A stretch of DNA of 64,000 nucleotides from Sphingosinicella flava (GTDB lineage Bacteria > Pseudomonadota > Alphaproteobacteria > Sphingomonadales > Sphingomonadaceae): positions 477,122 through 541,121 of the forward strand of contig NZ_CP065592.1 in assembly GCF_016025255.1 (NCBI RefSeq), in the 5' to 3' direction. Positions 18,120-26,575 of this stretch are shown here, piece by piece; positions within the stretch are counted from its first letter, which is position 1; each line of letters begins with the position of its first letter. The notes beneath the pieces are model-generated. The model was not told where the DNA came from. It searched no databases and saw only the letters and a program-made list of their open reading frames with translations. Made by a program: the position numbers and the translations under genes.

Positions 18120-18799
18120 TGGAAGAAGACGGTCTCACTCTCGATCCCGGCTTCGCCGACCGCTTTGACGGCGGCGGCAAGAGCGATTGCCAGCTTTACC
18201 TGGTCTCGCCGCTCGACGTGGGCGGCGACTTTCCGGATCGGCTGCGCGCCGCTTTGCAAGGCGGCCCTGTCGCAGCCTTCCAGTTTCGGGTGAAGGGGGT
18301 GGATCAGCATGAGGCGGCGCGGCTCGCCGAACCGCTCCAGCGCATCTGCGCCGAGCATGACGTCGCCTTCATCGTCAATGACGACATGGCACTCGCCAAG
18401 CGACTGGGGGCGGACGGCGTGCATCTGGGGCAGGGGGACGGCGATCCGCGTGAAGCGCGGGCGTTGCTTGGTCCCGACGCGCAGATCGGCGTGAGCTGTC
18501 ACGACAGCCGCCATCTCGCCATGGAAGCCGGGGAGGCGGGTGCGGATTATGTCGCGTTCGGCGCCTTCTTCCCGACGACGACCAAGGAGACGCGGCACCG
18601 GCCGGACCCGTCGATCCTGGGGTGGTGGAGCACCTTGTTCGAAATACCCTGCGTGGCGATCGGGGGGATTACGCCGGAAAATGGCAAGGTGCTGGTCGAG
18701 GCGGGTGCGGATTTCCTCGCCGTCTGCGGGGGTGTTTGGAACCATTCGGAAGGGCCGGGCGCGGCAGTGGCGGCGTTTCGGAGGACTTTGGAGCGGTAA
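18119..18799 (+). CDS. thiE: Thiamine phosphate synthase (ThiE family)
   Basis: Couples the pyrimidine and thiazole halves of thiamine. The TIM-barrel protein of 226 residues shows FQFRVKG for the substrate strand, IVNDDMALAKRLGADGVHLG (split over strands 4 and 5), and the phosphate-binding end CVAIGGITPEN. A ~25-residue N-terminal extension (MEEDGLTLDPGFADRFDGGG) precedes the barrel and is unusual. The motif YVAFGAFFPTTTK matches the family's pyrophosphate-binding region. Its one-base overlap with the aldolase gene places it in the glycolytic operon, whose first gene product transketolase uses the thiamine cofactor. Confidence 0.85.
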   Translation: MEEDGLTLDPGFADRFDGGGKSDCQLYLVSPLDVGGDFPDRLRAALQGGPVAAFQFRVKGVDQHEAARLAEPLQRICAEHDVAFIVNDDMALAKRLGADGVHLGQGDGDPREARALLGPDAQIGVSCHDSRHLAMEAGEAGADYVAFGAFFPTTTKETRHRPDPSILGWWSTLFEIPCVAIGGITPENGKVLVEAGADFLAVCGGVWNHSEGPGAAVAAFRRTLER

Positions 18800-18826
18800 G
18801 CCGCTAAGCCTTGCCCATGGGAAGGG

Positions 18827-19567
18827 CTATCTCGTCGCCTGCCGGACCATCGCCTTCAGCGTCTGCGCGTCGTGAATGGCGTGGGCGTCGATGTCGTTGT
18901 TGAAATAGGCCCAGACGTCGCGGCCTTGCCGTGCCTGCTCCGCCATCCAGCCGCTCCAGTCGAGCAATCCCTCGTCGGAATAGCGGCCCCAATATTTTCC
19001 TTCGCCGCCGTGGAAGCGGACATAGGCGATGTTGCCCGACAACCAGCGCAGCGTGGCGGAGCCGGGCATGTCGTGAATGCAGAAGGCAGCGCCATAGCGG
19101 TCGAGCAATGCCAACACTTCTCCAATCAGCCAAGTTTTCTCGCGGAATTCGAAAACGTGGGTGAGATCTGACGGCAGCAGCTTCAGGAAGCTCTCCAGCC
19201 TTTCGAGGTTGATCTTCAGGCTCGGCGGCAGCTGGTAGAGGATGGGGCCTAGTGTCGAGCCCAATTCCCGCACCGGGGCGATCATGCGTTGAAGCGGCTC
19301 CGCGCACTCTTTCATTTTCTTGGCCTGGGTGATGTAGCGGTTCGCCTTCACCGCATAGCAAAAGCCTTCGGGCGCCTGATCCCGCCATTTGGCGAAGGTT
19401 TCCGCCGGCGGCAGGCGATAGAAGCTGTTGTTGATTTCCACCGTGTCGAAATGTTCGGCATAGAAAGCGAACCAATTCCTGGCGGCCATCTTCTCCGGAT
19501 AAAAGAGACCGCGCCAATGTTTGTAGTTCCAGCCCGAACAGCCGATCCGGATCCTGCCTTGCGCCAT
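18827..19567 (-). CDS. DUF72 domain-containing protein (YecE family)
   Basis: A 246-residue TIM-barrel-like protein starting at the ATG at 19567 (MAQGRIRIGCSGWNYKHWRG). The longer frame to 19645 adds an arginine-rich, non-conserved leader. Family features seen are SGWNY near the N-terminus, FDTVEINNSFYRLP, FCYAVKANRYITQAKK, and the late VRFHGG and VWAYFNND. The biochemical role of the family is not established. It is convergent with thiE (27 bases apart) and divergent from the M23 peptidase gene. Confidence 0.93.
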   Translation of the reverse strand: MAQGRIRIGCSGWNYKHWRGLFYPEKMAARNWFAFYAEHFDTVEINNSFYRLPPAETFAKWRDQAPEGFCYAVKANRYITQAKKMKECAEPLQRMIAPVRELGSTLGPILYQLPPSLKINLERLESFLKLLPSDLTHVFEFREKTWLIGEVLALLDRYGAAFCIHDMPGSATLRWLSGNIAYVRFHGGEGKYWGRYSDEGLLDWSGWMAEQARQGRDVWAYFNNDIDAHAIHDAQTLKAMVRQATR

Positions 19568-19611
19568 GGATCGCGAACGGCGGGCGATGGAAAGAAGTTG
19601 CAAGCGGCGCG

Positions 19612-20271
19612 TTGTTTCGCTGGAACAACGACAGGACAGACGCATTGGGAAAAGCGGCTCTGATAACGTCCAACATCGTCACGGCCTTGATCGTAGGCGC
19701 CGGTACCAGCCTGTTTTGGATCGGTGCCTATGGCAATGGCGCGCGCACCCTCGAGCCTGCGGGCGCTGTGGTGGAGAAGGACAAGCCGGCGGTTGCCGTG
19801 GCGGAAGGGCTGATCGTCGGCCCAGCCGGTCTCGCCATTCCCGTGGCCGGGGTGAAGCCCGAGCAGTTGATCGACACCTTCACGCAAGCCCGGGCGGGCG
19901 GAAGCCGGATCCACGATGCCATCGATATCATGGCTCCGCGCGGAACGCCGGTGCTGGCGGCGGCGCCGGGAACGGTGGAAAAGCTGTTCTTCAGCGAAGG
20001 CGGAGGGGGGGTGACGGCTTATGTCCGCTCCCCGGACAAGCTCTGGACCTATTATTACGCCCATCTCGACCGCTACGCGCCGGGGCTGGAAGAGGGGAAG
20101 GCCGTTCAGCGCGGCACGCCGATCGGCACGGTCGGTTCCACCGGCAATGCATCGCCGGAAGGGCCGCACCTCCATTTCGCCATCAACCGGATGCAGCCGG
20201 GCGAGAGTTGGCACGAGGGCAGCCCGATCAACCCTTATCCGCTGCTTGCCGGGCGAAACGCATTTCGCTAG
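19612..20271 (+). CDS. M23 family metallopeptidase, membrane-anchored
   Basis: A LytM-type zinc endopeptidase acting on peptidoglycan cross-links, or an amidase activator if inactive. All zinc ligands are present (numbering from TTG 19612): His101 and Asp105 in RIHDAIDIMAPRG, and His188 in GPHLHF with His186 beside it; His151 lies in YYAHLD. One hydrophobic segment (about residues 16-40) anchors it to the inner membrane. The start is uncertain: TTG at 19612 lacks a clear ribosome-binding site, while TTG at 19645 has AGGACAG at suitable spacing and would give 208 residues. Complete ligands suggest an active enzyme. Confidence 0.88.
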   Translation: MFRWNNDRTDALGKAALITSNIVTALIVGAGTSLFWIGAYGNGARTLEPAGAVVEKDKPAVAVAEGLIVGPAGLAIPVAGVKPEQLIDTFTQARAGGSRIHDAIDIMAPRGTPVLAAAPGTVEKLFFSEGGGGVTAYVRSPDKLWTYYYAHLDRYAPGLEEGKAVQRGTPIGTVGSTGNASPEGPHLHFAINRMQPGESWHEGSPINPYPLLAGRNAFR

Positions 20272-20304
20272 CGGTGCAGGCGGTTTGAAAAAGGGGGAAA
20301 TGGC

Positions 20305-20691
20305 ATGGGCTCGAACTCTCGCGTATCGCAAATTCTGCTGGCCATTGCCGCTTCAATAGTCGGCCTTGTCGCGATTCTTCATGGATCCGCTCTTGGCACG
20401 ATCCGCGACGGCCTGACCAATGTGCAGCCTGAAATCCTTGCCAACGTGAACGTCGTCTGGCTTGCGGTCACTGGCGACCTGCTCCTCGTGGCTTTGCTTT
20501 GGTTCGTGTGCCTGTTTGCGCGCGTTCCGGCGTGGCCGACCGTGTTTATAACGGCGCTCATTCCGTTGTCGCAGGCGGTAAATCTTGCCCTGAATATTGC
20601 GCCCGCTTTTCCCCCGGCTCTATTACTGGGATTGGCAAGCGCGCTCGCCATAACCGCTGCGCTCAGGATGAGGACGGGGGTGCGGCATTAA
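20305..20691 (+). CDS. Small membrane protein of unknown function (128 aa)
   Basis: Four hydrophobic segments are visible in 128 residues: ILLAIAASIVGLVAILHG, VWLAVTGDLLLVALLWFVCL, TVFITALIPLSQAVNLALN and PALLLGLASALAITAAL. There is no signal peptide cleavage site or catalytic motif. The ATG at 20305 is preceded by AAAGGGGGAAATGGC. It is not part of a family I recognise. It follows the M23 peptidase gene by 33 bases on the same strand and could be co-transcribed with it. The alternation of polar loops and helices looks like a genuine protein. Confidence 0.65.
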   Translation: MGSNSRVSQILLAIAASIVGLVAILHGSALGTIRDGLTNVQPEILANVNVVWLAVTGDLLLVALLWFVCLFARVPAWPTVFITALIPLSQAVNLALNIAPAFPPALLLGLASALAITAALRMRTGVRH

Positions 20692-20704
20692 CCCGCGACT
20701 GCTT

Positions 20705-20742
20705 GCCGGAACCCAGACCAGCCGCTAAAGGCCCGTTCCGGC
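20705..20742. other. Inverted repeat in the EF-P leader
   Basis: GCCGGAAC (20705-20712) is perfectly repeated in inverse as GTTCCGGC (20735-20742), followed by a pyrimidine-rich TCTTTCTCC. It may act as a weak terminator for the preceding gene or a structured leader of efp. The 22-base loop is long for a terminator. Confidence 0.3.
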
Positions 20743-20767
20743 TCTTTCTCCAACCTGTGAGACGCAT

Positions 20768-21331
20768 ATGAAGATCAGCGGCGTGGACATTCGTCCCGGC
20801 AACATCATCGAATATGAAGGCGGCATCTGGCGCGCGGTCAAGATTCAGCACACGCAGCCGGGCAAGGGCGGCGCCTATATGCAGGTGGAGCTCAAGAACC
20901 TGCGCGACGGCCGCAAAAACAATGTCCGCTTCCGTTCGGCCGAAACGGTGGAGCGCGTCCGCCTCGATACCAAGGATTTCCAATTCTTGTATCCCGAAGG
21001 CGACATGCTCGTGTTCATGGACAAGGAAACTTACGAACAAACCACGCTCCCCCGCGACCTGCTGGGCGATGCCGCGGCCTTCCTGCAGGACGGCATGGAC
21101 GTGATGATGGAGCTTTACGACGAAGAAGCGATCAGCGTGCAGCTGCCCGACACGATCGAGGCGACGATCGTCGAGGCGGACGCTGTGGTGAAGGGGCAGA
21201 CGGCATCTTCCTCCTATAAGCCCGCGATCCTCGACAATGGCGTCCGCGTCATGGTGCCGCCGCACATCGGCAGCGGAACCCGGATCGTCGTCGACGTTTA
21301 CGAACAAACCTACGTCCGCAGGGCGGATTAA
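20768..21331 (+). CDS. efp: Elongation factor P
   Basis: Relieves ribosome stalling at proline stretches. Full length at 187 residues with the three OB/KOW-like domains. The loop lysine that carries the modification in other species is Lys33 in TQPGKGGAY. The C-terminal signature [17 protein letters not shown] is present. The proline-rich ZapA linker and alanine/proline-rich proteins in this genome would be natural clients, though this is general. It is followed by a palindromic repeat and then suhB. Confidence 0.97.
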   Translation: MKISGVDIRPGNIIEYEGGIWRAVKIQHTQPGKGGAYMQVELKNLRDGRKNNVRFRSAETVERVRLDTKDFQFLYPEGDMLVFMDKETYEQTTLPRDLLGDAAAFLQDGMDVMMELYDEEAISVQLPDTIEATIVEADAVVKGQTASSSYKPAILDNGVRVMVPPHIGSGTRIVVDVYEQTYVRRAD

Positions 21332-21347
21332 GTCCGAAGATGTGAAT

Positions 21348-21413
21348 CGTTCGTCCCGAGCGAAGTCGAGGGGCGGCTGCGCAGTCGCATCTCGACTTCG
21401 CTCGATACGAACG
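21348..21413. repeat. Family 1 palindromic repeat, copy 2 (efp-suhB)
   Basis: Left arm 21348-21375 is identical to copy 1. The right arm (21391-21413) matches with two mismatches. The element ends next to GGAG, which is the ribosome-binding site of the TTG-started gene that follows. Confidence 0.88.
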
Positions 21414-21423
21414 GAGAAATTAG

Positions 21424-22224
21424 TTGGTTAGCCATTCAGGATTGATCACCGTCATGCAGCGCGCCGCGCGCAAGGCCGCGCCGCGCCTGCGCCGCGACTT
21501 CGGCGAGGTGGAACTGCTTCAGGTCAGCCGCAAAGGCCCGGCGGACTTCGTGTCCATGGCCGACAAGCGCGCCGAGCAGACGATCGTCGAGGAATTGCGC
21601 CACGCCCGTCCCGACTGGGGTCTGCTGCTGGAAGAAGGCGGCGTGATCGAGGGCGATCCGTCGAAGCCGCGCTGGATCGTCGATCCACTCGACGGAACCT
21701 CGAACTTCCTCCACGGCATCCCGCACTTCGCCATCTCCATCGCGGTGGAAGAGCCGCGCACCGGCATTACGCAAGGCCTCATCTATCAGCCGCTGACCGA
21801 TGAGAGCTTCTGGGCGGAAAAGGGCAGGGGGGCCTGGCTCCAGGACCGCCGCCTGCGCGTCTCCGCCCGGCGCGACCTCGCCGATGCGCTGATCGCAACC
21901 GGTATCCCCTTCTTCGGTCATGGCGATCTCGGTCGCTGGTCGGCGATCCTTCAGGCGGTCGCGCCGGAAGTCGCGGGCACCCGCCGCTTCGGTTCCGCCG
22001 CGCTCGACCTCGCCTGGGTCGCTGCCGGCCGTTACGACGGCTTCTGGGAAGAGGGGCTGAAGCCCTGGGATACCGCGGCCGGCATCCTGATGGTGCGCGA
22101 AGCGGGCGGCTTCGTCACCGATTTCAAGGGCGCCGACCGCGCGCAGGAAACGGGACAGGTACTGGCGGCCAACGACCAGCTTCATTCGAAGCTGCATAAA
22201 CTGGTCGCAGGCGCGCTCCGCTAA
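21424..22224 (+). CDS. suhB: Inositol monophosphatase family protein (SuhB-like)
   Basis: Mg-dependent phosphatase of the IMPase/SuhB family. The metal-binding motifs are complete: EEGG (about residue 75), WIVDPLDGTSNFLHG (about residues 83-97) and WDTAAGILMVREAGG near residue 218. The protein has 266 residues from a TTG start with GGAG eight bases upstream; that GGAG touches the palindromic repeat. The first ATG (codon 11) lacks a comparable site. In bacteria SuhB also acts in rRNA transcription antitermination, but the sequence does not say which role dominates. It lies between efp and the nuo operon. Confidence 0.9.
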   Translation: MVSHSGLITVMQRAARKAAPRLRRDFGEVELLQVSRKGPADFVSMADKRAEQTIVEELRHARPDWGLLLEEGGVIEGDPSKPRWIVDPLDGTSNFLHGIPHFAISIAVEEPRTGITQGLIYQPLTDESFWAEKGRGAWLQDRRLRVSARRDLADALIATGIPFFGHGDLGRWSAILQAVAPEVAGTRRFGSAALDLAWVAAGRYDGFWEEGLKPWDTAAGILMVREAGGFVTDFKGADRAQETGQVLAANDQLHSKLHKLVAGALR

Positions 22225-22230
22225 CCGCCA

Positions 22231-22309
22231 CGTCATTCCGGCGAAAGCCGGAATCTCACTGCCTTCTGTGTTGAAATTAAAAGAGATTCCGGCTTTTGCC
22301 GGAATGACG
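22231..22309. repeat. Family 2 palindromic repeat, copy 1 (suhB-nuoA)
   Basis: Arms CGTCATTCCGGCGAAAGCCGGAATCTC-like at 22231-22257 and its inverse at 22283-22309, around a 25-base AT-rich loop. Each arm also contains a shorter internal palindrome (TTCCGGC, GCCGGAA). It lies in the leader of the complex I operon. Confidence 0.9.
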
Positions 22310-22424
22310 CTAGAGGGTGTGTTGACCACATCCTTATTGCGATTCACTCTCATTGTTCCATGCCCTTGCCTCTCGGCGGGCGGAGTCCTAGAAGCCGCCT
22401 CAACTTCAGCCTCGGAGAGTCTCG

Positions 22425-22802
22425 ATGGCGCCCTACGCCGCCGAATATCTGCCCATTCTTTTGTTCCTCGGCGTTGCCTTGGCGCTGTCGGCGGCGTTCG
22501 TGGTCTTGCCGATGATCGCATCGCGCTTCACCGGGGCCAGCAATCCCTATGCGGACAAGCTCGCCGAATATGAGTGCGGCTTCCCGGCCTTCGAGGACAG
22601 CCGCTCGCAATTCGACGTGCGTTTCTACCTCGTCGCCATTCTGTTCATCATCTTCGACCTCGAAGCGGCCTTCCTCTTTCCGTGGGCGGTATCGCTTGGC
22701 GCGATCGGCATTGCCGGCTGGGCCGCGATGATGATTTTCCTCGCCGAACTGACGCTCGGCTATATCTATGCCTGGAAGAAAGGAGCGCTCGAATGGGAGT
22801 GA
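22425..22802 (+). CDS. nuoA: NADH-quinone oxidoreductase subunit A
   Basis: Membrane subunit of proton-pumping complex I at the junction with the peripheral arm. The 125-residue protein has three transmembrane helices (about 10-30, 65-85, 92-113) and the conserved loop [20 protein letters not shown] (about 45-64) with the cysteine typical of the family. First gene of nuoA-N. A family 2 palindrome and about 115 bases of non-coding sequence precede it; a TTGACC at 22322 is a possible -35 box but no convincing -10 follows. It overlaps nuoB by 10 bases. Confidence 0.97.
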   Translation: MAPYAAEYLPILLFLGVALALSAAFVVLPMIASRFTGASNPYADKLAEYECGFPAFEDSRSQFDVRFYLVAILFIIFDLEAAFLFPWAVSLGAIGIAGWAAMMIFLAELTLGYIYAWKKGALEWE

Positions 22803-23347
22803 TCCTCGGCCCGCGGAACGAAAATCCGCTTCTCTCGGACCTGCAGCAGCCGGATCCGGCCTTTTTCCACGACATCCAGAATGAGGTGTCGGACAAGGGT
22901 TTTCTCGTCACCTCGACCGAAGACCTGTTCCAGTGGGCGCGCACCGGTTCGCTCTGGTGGATGACCTTCGGCCTCGCCTGCTGCGCGGTCGAGATGATCC
23001 ATGTGAACATGCCGCGCTACGACCTTGAGCGGTTCGGAGTCGCGCCGCGCGCCTCGCCGCGCCAGTCGGACGTGATGATTGTCGCGGGCACGCTGTGCAA
23101 CAAGATGGCCCCGGCGCTGCGCCGCGTCTACGACCAGATGTCGGAGCCGCGCTACGTCATCTCGATGGGCAGCTGCGCCAATGGCGGCGGCTATTATCAC
23201 TATAGCTACAGCGTCGTGCGCGGCTGCGACCGGATCGTCCCCGTGGACATCTATGTCCCCGGCTGCCCGCCGACCGCCGAGGCGCTTCTTTACGGCATCA
23301 TGCAGCTGCAGCGGAAAATCCGCCGCGCCGGCACGATCGAGCGTTAA
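22793..23347 (+). CDS. nuoB: NADH-quinone oxidoreductase subunit B
   Basis: Peripheral-arm subunit carrying iron-sulfur cluster N2, the electron donor to quinone. Its four ligands are visible: the adjacent pair Cys63-Cys64 in GLACCAVE, Cys128 in MGSCANGGG and Cys158 in PGCPP. The start at 22793 (ATGGGAGTGATC) overlaps the end of nuoA by 10 bases; the protein has 184 residues, normal for the alphaproteobacterial form. nuoC follows three bases after its stop. Confidence 0.97.
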   Translation: MGVILGPRNENPLLSDLQQPDPAFFHDIQNEVSDKGFLVTSTEDLFQWARTGSLWWMTFGLACCAVEMIHVNMPRYDLERFGVAPRASPRQSDVMIVAGTLCNKMAPALRRVYDQMSEPRYVISMGSCANGGGYYHYSYSVVRGCDRIVPVDIYVPGCPPTAEALLYGIMQLQRKIRRAGTIER

Positions 23348-23350
23348 GCG

Positions 23351-24013
23351 ATGAACAACAGCGCACCCAGGATCGCCACTCGCGAAGGCATCATCGATGA
23401 AGTGAAGGCTGCCATTGGTGCCGCCTTCATCGAGGCGAAGCACGAGGTGGACGAAGTGTCCATCACCGTCCAGCGCGACAGCATCGTCGACGTGCTCCGC
23501 ACCCTTCGCGACCGGTTCGACTACCAGCAGCTCATGGAAATCGCAGGCGTCGACTATCCGGCGCGCGAAGAGCGGTTCGACGTTTGCTATCACCTGCTGT
23601 CGGTGACGAAGAACCACCGCATCCGCGTTCGCGTGACGACGGACGATGAAAAGCCGGTGCCGTCGGTAACGGGCCTGTTCCCGGTCGCGGGCTGGCTGGA
23701 GCGCGAGGTGTTCGATCTTTACGGCGTGCTGTTCAGCGGCAACACGGACTTGCGCCGCATCCTCACCGATTATGGCTTCAAGGGGCATCCGTTCCGCAAG
23801 GACTTCCCGCTCACCGGCTATGTCGAGCTGCGCTATTCCGAAGAGCAGAAGCGGGTGGTGTACGAGCCGGTGAGGCTCGCCCAGGATTTCCGCAGCTTCG
23901 ACTTCCTCTCTCCATGGGAAGGCGCGGAATATATTCTGCCGGGCGATGAAAAGGTCTCGCCCGAAGCGCCCGGCGCGCCGACGCCCGCCACGGCAGCGGA
24001 GATCAAGAAATGA
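23351..24013 (+). CDS. nuoC: NADH-quinone oxidoreductase subunit C
   Basis: Peripheral-arm subunit corresponding to the mitochondrial 30-kDa protein; separate from NuoD here, unlike the fused NuoCD of E. coli. The signature [20 protein letters not shown] is followed by the conserved [16 protein letters not shown]. At 220 residues it carries an alanine/proline-rich tail ([14 protein letters not shown]) beyond the conserved core. A family 1 palindromic repeat lies between its stop and nuoD. Confidence 0.96.
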   Translation: MNNSAPRIATREGIIDEVKAAIGAAFIEAKHEVDEVSITVQRDSIVDVLRTLRDRFDYQQLMEIAGVDYPAREERFDVCYHLLSVTKNHRIRVRVTTDDEKPVPSVTGLFPVAGWLEREVFDLYGVLFSGNTDLRRILTDYGFKGHPFRKDFPLTGYVELRYSEEQKRVVYEPVRLAQDFRSFDFLSPWEGAEYILPGDEKVSPEAPGAPTPATAAEIKK

Positions 24014-24033
24014 CGGTGCAGCTTTCCATTCTC

Positions 24034-24106
24034 CGTTCGTCCCGAGCGAAGTCGAGGGGCGCTGGAATGATCGCGATGCGCGCCTCGACTGCGCTCGGCA
24101 CGAACG
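24034..24106. repeat. Family 1 palindromic repeat, copy 3 (nuoC-nuoD)
   Basis: Left arm 24034-24061 is identical to copy 1; the right arm 24081-24106 has several mismatches. It lies inside the complex I operon, occupying most of the 109-base nuoC-nuoD gap. Confidence 0.85.
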
Positions 24107-24122
24107 ACATTGGTGCGAAGTG

Positions 24123-25346
24123 ATGGCTACTGATCGAAACCAGCTTGCCCAGGAACGCGAGAGTGTCGGCGACTCCCAGATCGCCAACTACACGATCAAT
24201 TTCGGCCCGCAGCATCCGGCGGCGCACGGCGTGCTGCGCCTCGTGCTGGAGCTGGACGGCGAGATCGTCGAGCGCGTCGATCCGCACGTCGGCCTGCTCC
24301 ATCGCGGCACCGAGAAATTGTGCGAGTATAAGACCTACCTCCAGGCGCTCCCTTATTTCGATCGCCTCGATTACGTGTCACCTATGTGCCAGGAGCACTC
24401 CTACGTCCTGGCGATCGAAAAGCTGCTCGACCTCGAAGTGCCGCTCCGCGCCCAGTATCTTCGCGTCTTTTTCGCGGAGCTGACGCGGATTTCGAACCAT
24501 CTTCTCAACATCGGCTCCCACGTCATGGACGTTGGCGCGATGACGCCGAACCTGTGGCTGTTCGAGCTTCGCGAAGACATCATGAATTTCTACGAGCGGG
24601 CGTCGGGCGCGCGCATGCACGCGGCCTGGTTCCGCCCCGGCGGCGTCCATCAGGACGTGCCGTTGAAGCTCCTCACCGACATCGGCGACTGGCTCGACAA
24701 GCGCCTGCCGGTGCTGTTCGAGGACGCCATGAGCCTGGTCGTCGACAACCGCATCTTCAAGCAGCGCAATGTCGATATCGCCGTCGTGTCGAAGGAAGAC
24801 GCGCTCGCCTGGGGCTTCTCCGGCCCGATGATCCGCGCGTCCGGCATTCCGTGGGACATCCGCAAGGCGCAGCCTTATGACGTTTACGACCGCGTCGAAT
24901 TCGACGTGCCGGTCGGCACCAAGGGCGATTGCTACGACCGCATGATGGTGCGCGTCGAAGAAGTGCGTCAGTCCGCGCGCATCTTGAAACAGTGCCTTCA
25001 GGATATGCCGGAAGGCCCGATCGCGAGCCTCGACCGCAAGGTCGTGCCGCCGAAGCGCGCCGAAATGAAGCAGTCGATGGAAGCGCTCATCCATCACTTC
25101 AAGCTCTATACCGAGGGCTTCCACGTGCCGGCAGGCGAAGTCTATGTCGCGACGGAAAGCCCCAAGGGCGAATTCGGCGTCTATCTGGTGTCGGACGGCA
25201 CCAACAAGCCGTACCGCGTCAAGATCCGCCCGACCGCCTTCAGCCACCTTCAGGCCATGGATTTCATGACCAAGGGCCACATGCTCGCCGACGCGACCGC
25301 GATCCTCGGCGCCATGGACATCGTTTTCGGGGAGTGCGACCGGTGA
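24123..25346 (+). CDS. nuoD: NADH-quinone oxidoreductase subunit D
   Basis: The 49-kDa-type subunit that forms the quinone pocket with NuoB. The ATG at 24123 starts [13 protein letters not shown]; an open frame further upstream runs through the palindromic repeat and is not conserved. The quinone-site region [16 protein letters not shown] (about residues 26-41) and the [12 protein letters not shown] segment are intact. The C-terminus FGECDR is typical. The protein has 407 residues. Its stop codon overlaps a GTG start of a small embedded gene by four bases. Confidence 0.97.
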   Translation: MATDRNQLAQERESVGDSQIANYTINFGPQHPAAHGVLRLVLELDGEIVERVDPHVGLLHRGTEKLCEYKTYLQALPYFDRLDYVSPMCQEHSYVLAIEKLLDLEVPLRAQYLRVFFAELTRISNHLLNIGSHVMDVGAMTPNLWLFELREDIMNFYERASGARMHAAWFRPGGVHQDVPLKLLTDIGDWLDKRLPVLFEDAMSLVVDNRIFKQRNVDIAVVSKEDALAWGFSGPMIRASGIPWDIRKAQPYDVYDRVEFDVPVGTKGDCYDRMMVRVEEVRQSARILKQCLQDMPEGPIASLDRKVVPPKRAEMKQSMEALIHHFKLYTEGFHVPAGEVYVATESPKGEFGVYLVSDGTNKPYRVKIRPTAFSHLQAMDFMTKGHMLADATAILGAMDIVFGECDR

Positions 25347-25516
25347 AAATGCAGAAGTCGTCGCGCCTTGAGTGGCTATGTTTAGTCATTTTTGCAGCCT
25401 CTTTGGCGTGTTGGGTTTTCACGCGAATAGAGTCTTTTGTCACGGCAGCATTTATCTTTGCGGCACCAGCTATGATTTTGAATCTTAAACGCCAGTGGGG
25501 GGCGATTAATGGCTGA
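25343..25516 (+). CDS. Unknown small membrane protein embedded in nuo operon (nuoD/nuoE)
   Basis: A 57-residue protein from GTG at 25343, overlapping the nuoD stop as GTGA, with GGGAG eight bases upstream. An ATG at 25349 is the alternative start. Two hydrophobic segments are visible: [18 protein letters not shown] and [17 protein letters not shown], separated by TRIES. The C-terminus is basic ([11 protein letters not shown]) and the stop overlaps the nuoE start region. The gene is visibly more AT-rich than the nuo genes around it. No known complex I subunit matches it. It could be an accessory membrane subunit or an acquired passenger; the sequence does not decide. Confidence 0.62.
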   Translation: MKMQKSSRLEWLCLVIFAASLACWVFTRIESFVTAAFIFAAPAMILNLKRQWGAING

Positions 25517-26183
25517 CGTCCTTCCAAACAGCTTGCCGGACATTGCTGAGCTGCGCGCCCGTTGGGGCAGTTTCGCATGGACGCCTGAGAATGAGGCAAA
25601 GGCGAAGGTCATAGTCGGCCGCTACCCGGCTGGGCGTCAACATAGCGCGCTTCTGCCCTTGCTCGATCTCGCCCAGCGTCAGGTGGGCGCAGAGACGAAT
25701 ACGCAGGGCTGGCTGCCGGTGCCGGTGATCGAGTTCGTCGCGAAATATCTCGATATGCCCTATATCCGGGCCTACGAGGTCGCGACCTTCTATACGATGT
25801 ACAATCTGACGCCGGTCGGCCGTCACCATGTGCAGGTTTGCGGCACGACGCCGTGCATGCTGCGCGGGTCGGACGACGTGCTCGCCGCTTGCTATGCCAG
25901 GGGGTTGAAGAAGGGGCAGACGACGCCGGACGGCCTCTTCACACTGACCGAGGTCGAATGCCTCGGCGCCTGCGCCAACGCGCCTATGGTGCAGATCAAC
26001 GACGACAATTACGAAGACCTGACCTTCGAAAGCATGACTGCAATCCTCGAAGCCATGGCAAGCGGCGAAATGCCTAAAGCCGGCCCGCAGATCGATCGCC
26101 AGACGAGCTGCCCGGAAGGCGGCCCGACCACCCTGCCTGAGATGGCGAACGAGAACCACGATTATCGGAGCTCGTGGAAATGA
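25509..26183 (+). CDS. nuoE: NADH-quinone oxidoreductase subunit E
   Basis: The 24-kDa-type subunit with the [2Fe-2S] cluster N1a. Its four ligands are Cys111 and Cys116 (VCGTTPC) and Cys151 and Cys155 (CLGAC). A helical N-terminal domain (about residues 30-100) includes AYEVATFYTMYNL. The 224-residue length includes a C-terminal tail (QTSCPEGGPTTLPEMANEN) that is common in alphaproteobacteria. The start lies within the end of the preceding small membrane gene, and its stop overlaps the next embedded gene as ATGA. Confidence 0.96.
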   Translation: MADVLPNSLPDIAELRARWGSFAWTPENEAKAKVIVGRYPAGRQHSALLPLLDLAQRQVGAETNTQGWLPVPVIEFVAKYLDMPYIRAYEVATFYTMYNLTPVGRHHVQVCGTTPCMLRGSDDVLAACYARGLKKGQTTPDGLFTLTEVECLGACANAPMVQINDDNYEDLTFESMTAILEAMASGEMPKAGPQIDRQTSCPEGGPTTLPEMANENHDYRSSWK

Positions 26184-26575
26184 CATCTGCTCAGTCAGAA
26201 GTGACGGCCGCTGAACGCTCGGATGCAGTTTTCAAGACTTTTGTCGAGGCAGTCCTTCTTTTGCTTCTATCAGCGGCTCATCTGATCGTCGGTCTTAAGA
26301 TTGGCTTCTTGATTATGGCGGTAAGCCTGCTCGTGGTGGGCAGCCTTGCCACAGACGCCTATCTATTTGGTTCGGTTAGCAAGGGCTTTGCGGCTCGGCG
26401 TGCGCTTGACTTCAAGGCGTCGCCGATTGCTCTTGCGGCAGCGATCCTGTTCGCCACTTTCCCTGTGGAGAATGACAGTGACAAGATGGTACGCTTTCTT
26501 CTCGCTGCCGGGATTGGCGGCGTTGTGATGGGCCTTCTCAACCTTGGCAATGGAAAGAGAGCTCATGCTGGCTGA
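26180..26575 (+). CDS. Unknown four-helix membrane protein embedded in nuo operon (nuoE/nuoF)
   Basis: A 131-residue protein whose ATG at 26180 overlaps the nuoE stop by four bases; GGAG lies nine bases upstream. After a polar N-terminus ([16 protein letters not shown]), four hydrophobic segments appear: [53 protein letters not shown] and [18 protein letters not shown]. No cysteine or histidine motifs are present. Codon use is more AT-rich than that of nuoE and nuoF. Its 3' end overlaps the start of nuoF by 11 bases. No known family recognised. Confidence 0.68.
   Translation: MTSAQSEVTAAERSDAVFKTFVEAVLLLLLSAAHLIVGLKIGFLIMAVSLLVVGSLATDAYLFGSVSKGFAARRALDFKASPIALAAAILFATFPVENDSDKMVRFLLAAGIGGVVMGLLNLGNGKRAHAG

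Noticed and set aside
22322-22350. Possible nuoA promoter from TTGACC
   Set aside because: No acceptable -10 element was found at 15-19 bases downstream; left out as a feature.
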